A stretch of 64,000 bases of DNA from Acrocarpospora corrugata (lineage in GTDB: Bacteria; Actinomycetota; Actinomycetes; Streptosporangiales; Streptosporangiaceae). Below are positions 60,237-64,000 of the stretch, piece after piece. Position numbers and translations under genes: made by a program. The first letter of the stretch is position 1; the number at the start of each line of letters is the position of its first letter. The notes beneath the pieces were generated by a model. That model was not told the DNA's origin. It did no database searches and saw nothing but the letters and a program-made list of their open reading frames with translations. Where the stretch lies: contig NZ_BLAD01000035.1 in NCBI RefSeq assembly GCF_009687845.1, forward strand, positions 272,708 through 336,707. Direction: 5' to 3'.

Positions 60237-62035
60237 GACTCACCGTGGCGCAGGCGCTCCTGCGATTCCTGGCGAATCAGTGGTCCGAGCGGGACGGGGT
60301 GGAGCGCCGCCTGATCGCGGGCGTGTTCGGGATTTTCGGGCACGGGAATGTCGCGGGGATCGGGCAGGCGCTGGCCGAGCGGGGGGCGGGGACCGGCGAC
60401 GTGTTGCCGTACTATCTGGCCCGGAACGAGCAGGCCATGGTGCATACGGCGGTTGGGTATGCGCGGACTTTGGATCGGCTGTCCACGTTGGCGTGCACGA
60501 CCTCGATCGGGCCCGGCGCCACCAATCTGGTCACGGGCGCGGCTCTGGCCACGATCAACCGCATTCCGGTGCTGCTGCTGCCGGGGGACGTGTTCGCGAC
60601 CAGGGTCGCCAATCCGGTGCTGCAGGAACTGGAGGACCCGCGTTCGTACGATGTGACCGTCAACGACACCCTTCGTCCGGTGTCGCGGTTCTTCGACCGG
60701 ATCAACCGGCCCGAGCAGCTGCCGTCGGCGCTGCTGGCGGCGATGCGAGTGCTCACCGATCCGGCCGAGACGGGCGCGGTCACGCTCGCGCTGCCGCAGG
60801 ACGTGCAGGCGGAGGCGTGGGACTGGCCGGAGGAGCTGTTCGCCCGGCGTGTCTGGCATGTCGCCCGGCCGGTGCCGGAACCGGCCGCACTGGAACGGGC
60901 GCTCGGCCTGCTCAGAGGTTCGCGGCGACCGCTCATCGTCGCGGGCGGCGGGGTGATCTACAGCGGGGCCTGCGCCGAACTCGCCGATTTCGCTGGCCGG
61001 TACGGGATCCCCGTCGCCGAAACCCAGGCGGGCAAGGGATCCCTGCGCCACGACCACCCGTGCAACGTGGGCGCGATCGGCCACACCGGAACGGCCGCCG
61101 CCAACGCCCTCGCGCGCGAAGCCGACCTGGTCGTCGGCATCGGCACCCGCTACAGCGACTTCACCACCGCCTCCCGGACGCTGTTCGGCCAGGCCAGGTT
61201 CCTGAACGTGAACGTGGCCGCCTTCGACGCCGCCAAGCACGCGGGCACGATGCTGGTCGCGGACGCGCGGGAGGCGCTTCGAGAGCTTCGCCCGGATGGC
61301 TGGCGTGCTTCGTGGGGGTTCGAGCGTCCTGAGCGTGCCGTGCTGACGGGGTTCACGCAGGCGGTGGTGCTGGACGTGGTGAACGACGCGGCGGGGGAGG
61401 ACGGCGTCGTCGTCAACGCGGCCGGGTCGATGCCCGGAGATCTGCATCGGCAGTGGCGGGCGGCCGGGCCGCACTCGTATCACGTCGAGTACGGGTACTC
61501 GTGCATGGGCTACGAGATCGCGGGCGGTCTGGGGGTGAAGCTGGCCGCGCCGGAGCGTGAGGTGTTCGTGCTGGTGGGGGACGGGTCGTACCTGATGATG
61601 GCGCAGGAGATCGCGACCTCGGTCCAGGAGGGTGTGAAGCTTGTCGTGGTGCTGGTCGACAACCAGGGGTTCGCGTCGATTGGGGGGCTTTCCGAGGCGG
61701 TGGGGGCGCAGCGCCTGGGGACGTCCTACCGGATGCGCGGGCCTTCCGGCGGGCTGGACGGGGAGCCGCTTCCGGTCGATCTGGCGGCCAACGCGGCCAG
61801 TTTGGGGGCGGATGTTCTGCGCGCGGGTGATCGCGATGAACTGGTCTCCGCGCTGGCCAAGGCCAGGGAGGCGAACCGCACGACCGTCGTCTATGTCCGG
61901 CCTGAGCCCGGGTCCGGTGCGGAGGCAAGCGCTTGGTGGGATGTGCCGGTCGCGGAGGTCGCCGAGAACCCGGAGTCCCGCGCGGCGAGAAGACGATACG
62001 AGGCGGCCAAGCGGGAGCAGCGCGACTACCTGTGA
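60233..62035 (+). CDS. iolD: 3D-(3,5/4)-trihydroxycyclohexane-1,2-dione hydrolase (ThDP-dependent)
   Basis: A 600-residue thiamine-diphosphate enzyme that opens the inositol-derived ring. The N-terminal Pyr domain has the activating Glu in YYLARNEQAMVHTAVGYART; the C-terminal PP domain has the ThDP/Mg motif VGDGSYLMMAQEIATSVQEG, ending VVVLVDNQGFASIGGLSEA, a phrase specific to IolD. It ends the operon, starting in the ATGA overlap with iolB. A 48-base duplication covers its last codons and the space behind. Confidence 0.96.
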   Translation: MRLTVAQALLRFLANQWSERDGVERRLIAGVFGIFGHGNVAGIGQALAERGAGTGDVLPYYLARNEQAMVHTAVGYARTLDRLSTLACTTSIGPGATNLVTGAALATINRIPVLLLPGDVFATRVANPVLQELEDPRSYDVTVNDTLRPVSRFFDRINRPEQLPSALLAAMRVLTDPAETGAVTLALPQDVQAEAWDWPEELFARRVWHVARPVPEPAALERALGLLRGSRRPLIVAGGGVIYSGACAELADFAGRYGIPVAETQAGKGSLRHDHPCNVGAIGHTGTAAANALAREADLVVGIGTRYSDFTTASRTLFGQARFLNVNVAAFDAAKHAGTMLVADAREALRELRPDGWRASWGFERPERAVLTGFTQAVVLDVVNDAAGEDGVVVNAAGSMPGDLHRQWRAAGPHSYHVEYGYSCMGYEIAGGLGVKLAAPEREVFVLVGDGSYLMMAQEIATSVQEGVKLVVVLVDNQGFASIGGLSEAVGAQRLGTSYRMRGPSGGLDGEPLPVDLAANAASLGADVLRAGDRDELVSALAKAREANRTTVVYVRPEPGSGAEASAWWDVPVAEVAENPESRAARRRYEAAKREQRDYL

Positions 62036-62110
62036 GAATCCGGGTGCAGCGCGACTAGCCATGAGCAGCGCGGCTACCTGTGAGAACCCGGGTGCAGCGC
62101 GGCTATCGGT
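62015..62110 (+). repeat. 48-base tandem duplication at the iolD end
   Basis: Two adjacent 48-base units start GAGCAGCGCG(A/G)CTACCTGTGA at 62015 and 62063. Unit 1 contains the iolD stop; unit 2 reaches the end of the convergent rhamnulokinase gene. Within each unit GTGCAGCGCG is a shorter internal echo. Confidence 0.88.
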
Positions 62111-63506
62111 GGATGCGCGCTTCGGCCTCGGCCCAGTCCTCGCCGCGCGGTTCGTAGTAAGTCAGGTTCTGCGTCGCCGCCACCAGGGCTCGCATTTCGG
62201 GCAGGCCGCCGATCTCGCCGGCCGCTCGCGCCTGAACGAGGACGTTGCCGAGCGCGGTGGCCTCGGTCGGGCCCGCCACCACGGGCAGCCCGCACGCGTC
62301 GGCGGTCAGCTGGCACAGCAGCGCGTTCCGGCTGCCACCCCCGACCAGGTGAATAGTGTTCACCCGCTGCCCGGAGAGCTCGATCGCCTGACGTATCGCC
62401 ATTCGATGCCCGAGGGCCAGGCTCTCCAGCACACATCTCACGAAACCCGGCAGATCCCCGGGCGGTTCCTGGCCGGTCCGGCGGCACTCCGCCGCAATCC
62501 GGGCGGGCATATCGCCCGGCGGGAGAAATATCGGCGTATCGGGGTTCACGAGCGCGGCGAACGGGGGAGCCTGCGCGGCGGCGGCGAGCAGTGGCCCCAG
62601 CTCTGGCTGACCCCAGGCCCGCAGCGACTCCTGCAGCAGCCACAACCCCATGACATTCCGCAGATACCGCACAGTCCCGTCTATCCCCGCTTCGTTCGTG
62701 AACCCGGCCTCGCGGCTCTCCGCCGTGAGCACGGGCACCCGCAACTCCACCCCCGCCAGCGACCACGTCCCACACGAGATATACGCAAAATCCGGATATG
62801 TCGTAGGAACCGCGGCTACGGCTGACGCCGTGTCGTGTGACGCGACCGCCGTCACCGTACCCGCCCACCCGATGTCCTCGGCCACCTCCGGACGAAGCCG
62901 CTCGGAATCCCCCGGCACCCGCAAAGGCGGCAGAAGCCCCGGCGGCAGCCCAAGCCGATCCATCAGCGGATACGCCCAGTTCTGAGTCCGTACGTCCAGC
63001 AGCCCGGTGGTCGACGCGTTGGTCAGCTCGGCCCCGATCTCACCCGTGAGCCAGTAACTCAGCAGGTCGGGAATGAGCAGCATCGTCTCGGCATCCGCCA
63101 GCTGATCGGCCAGCAACTGGTAGACCGTGTTGAACGGCAGAAACTGCAATCCGGATATGTCGTACATATCCGCAGATCCGATGTCGGCGAGCACCCGTTC
63201 CCGCACGCCGGTGGTCCTGGCGTCCCGGTAGTGCACCGGGTTTCCGATCAGTGCCCCCCGGGCGTCGATCAGGCCGTAGTCGATGGCCCAGGAGTCGATT
63301 CCGATCGAACGCGCGGGTCCCGCCAGGCGCAAGCCGTACAGGATCTCGCGGTGCAGACCGAGAATGTCCCAGTGCAGCGTGTCGTGCACGCGCACCGGCC
63401 CGTTCGCGAATCGGTGTGTTTCGGTCAGGCTCAGGCCGTCACCGAGCTCGCCGACCATGACCCGGCCGCTGGACGCGCCCAGGTCGACGGCCGCGAACCG
63501 GCTCAC
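62103..63506 (-). CDS. rhaB: Rhamnulokinase (FGGY family)
   Basis: The 467-residue sugar kinase phosphorylates L-rhamnulose at O1. N-terminal phosphate loop FAAVDLGASSGRVMVGELGD, substrate region IGIDSWAIDYGLIDARG with HYRDART, then SHDTASAVAAVP, CGTWSLAGVE and the C-terminal ATP-binding LVGGGSRNALLCQLTADACG. The GTG at 63506 (VSRFAAVDLG) overlaps the LacI stop by four bases; the upstream open frame belongs to that gene. An actinobacterial rhamnose or other deoxysugar regulon is likely. Confidence 0.93.
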   Translation of the reverse strand: MSRFAAVDLGASSGRVMVGELGDGLSLTETHRFANGPVRVHDTLHWDILGLHREILYGLRLAGPARSIGIDSWAIDYGLIDARGALIGNPVHYRDARTTGVRERVLADIGSADMYDISGLQFLPFNTVYQLLADQLADAETMLLIPDLLSYWLTGEIGAELTNASTTGLLDVRTQNWAYPLMDRLGLPPGLLPPLRVPGDSERLRPEVAEDIGWAGTVTAVASHDTASAVAAVPTTYPDFAYISCGTWSLAGVELRVPVLTAESREAGFTNEAGIDGTVRYLRNVMGLWLLQESLRAWGQPELGPLLAAAAQAPPFAALVNPDTPIFLPPGDMPARIAAECRRTGQEPPGDLPGFVRCVLESLALGHRMAIRQAIELSGQRVNTIHLVGGGSRNALLCQLTADACGLPVVAGPTEATALGNVLVQARAAGEIGGLPEMRALVAATQNLTYYEPRGEDWAEAEARIHR

Positions 63507-64000
63507 CGGGTGGACTCCCGGACCACCAGCTCCGGCTGGAACATGATCTGCTGATGCGCGTGCGTGCCCGGATGGTCGCATTCATCCAGAAGCAACTCCG
63601 TCGCCACCCGTCCCAGCTGATGCGTCGGCTGCCGGATCGAGCTCAGCGACACCGCCGACGCGGCCACGAAATCGATGTCGTCATAGCCGATCAGCGCCAC
63701 GTCCTCCGGCACCCGGATACCCGCGTGCATCAGCCCGCGCAGCACGCCCAGGGCCAGTAAATCGTTCGCACAGAAGATCGCGTCCGGCAGCTCTCCCTCC
63801 GCGATCATCTTGGCCGCCGCCTCCTGCCCGGCCCGGGGCGTCATCGCGGGCATCTCGGTCACCCGCAGCGGCACCGCCCCGCCCAGCGCGCGCTCGGCCC
63901 CGGTCCGGCGGTCGATGCACTGGCGGATGGTGAGCGGGCCGGTGACGTACCCGATCGAGGTCGCGCCGCCGGCGCGCAGGTGATTGACGGCAGTGGTGCC
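63503..64000 (-). CDS. LacI-family transcriptional regulator (C-terminal part, cut by window edge)
   Basis: The last 165 codons of a LacI/GalR regulator lie in the window. They contain the effector-binding fold: ATSIGYVTGPLTIRQCIDRR, DAIFCANDLLALGVLRGL, VPEDVALIGYDDIDFVAAS and LSSIRQPTHQLGRVATELLL. The N-terminal HTH lies beyond position 64000. Its stop overlaps the rhamnulokinase start (GTGA), so it probably controls that gene in response to rhamnose or a related sugar. Confidence 0.9.
   Translation of the reverse strand, partial: GTTAVNHLRAGGATSIGYVTGPLTIRQCIDRRTGAERALGGAVPLRVTEMPAMTPRAGQEAAAKMIAEGELPDAIFCANDLLALGVLRGLMHAGIRVPEDVALIGYDDIDFVAASAVSLSSIRQPTHQLGRVATELLLDECDHPGTHAHQQIMFQPELVVRESTR

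Noticed and set aside
60191-62062. A 623-codon minus-strand frame opposite iolD
   Set aside because: Shadow frame; the plus strand carries ThDP motifs and operon overlaps.

Overview
The window is high-GC DNA with GTG and TTG starts, strong Shine-Dalgarno sites, DtxR/IdeR-type iron boxes, a geosmin synthase, twin ricin-lectin exoenzymes and tightly overlapping operons. This points to a soil actinomycete chromosome. A Streptosporangiales-type host is plausible, but the genus cannot be fixed from the sequence alone.

Layout. (1) 1-4946, minus strand: an IclR regulator, an aldehyde dehydrogenase and a ribose-type sugar ABC importer (ATPase, permease, and a lipoprotein cut by the window edge). (2) 5277-44073: a hydroxamate siderophore locus. 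An ornithine N5-hydroxylase and an N-formyltransferase diverge from one iron box. A FecCD-type importer (two permeases and an ATPase) diverges from a 22.8-kb, six-module NRPS across two iron boxes. An MbtH protein overlaps the NRPS stop. A siderophore-binding lipoprotein and a two-subunit ABC exporter, the latter under a fourth iron box, close the locus. Between the two halves lie an SDR/TetR pair sharing a 19-bp inverted repeat, a malic enzyme-fumarase pair and a WD40 pseudogene. (3) 44315-53679: a secreted GH18 lectin enzyme and a secreted lectin/beta-helix protein, an aminoglycoside-phosphotransferase-like gene with a TIGR03086-family gene, a two-domain geosmin synthase, a Nudix-like protein and a HAD hydrolase. 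(4) 53819-55357: a secreted RCC1-repeat protein. (5) 55441-62035: a myo-inositol catabolic operon (iolG, iolE, iolC, aldolase-like gene, iolB, iolD). (6) 62103-64000, minus strand: a rhamnulokinase and a truncated LacI regulator.

How the siderophore genes fit together. The hydroxylase and formyltransferase would supply N5-hydroxy- and N5-formyl-N5-hydroxyornithine. The NRPS reads A(MT)-T / C-A-T / C-A(MT)-T / C-A-T / C-A-T / C-A-T-E. By-eye specificity codes give serine at positions 2 and 5 and N5-hydroxyornithine at position 3, so the product should be a hexapeptide hydroxamate with up to two N-methyl groups. The synthetase is unusual. It ends in an epimerization domain and has no thioesterase. 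Three DCL-type condensation domains follow modules that lack epimerization domains. One condensation domain has a damaged active-site motif.

The most distinctive signal in the window is a recurring pattern of in-frame tandem repeats. Several low-complexity blocks sit inside NRPS domains. Within the inositol operon, two spacer ORFs built from repeats sit between iolG/iolE and iolE/iolC, and both keep the stop/start overlaps of the operon intact. A further 48-bp duplication lies at the end of iolD.

Limits: domain calls, specificity codes and regulatory sites were read by eye; no database search or alignment was run.
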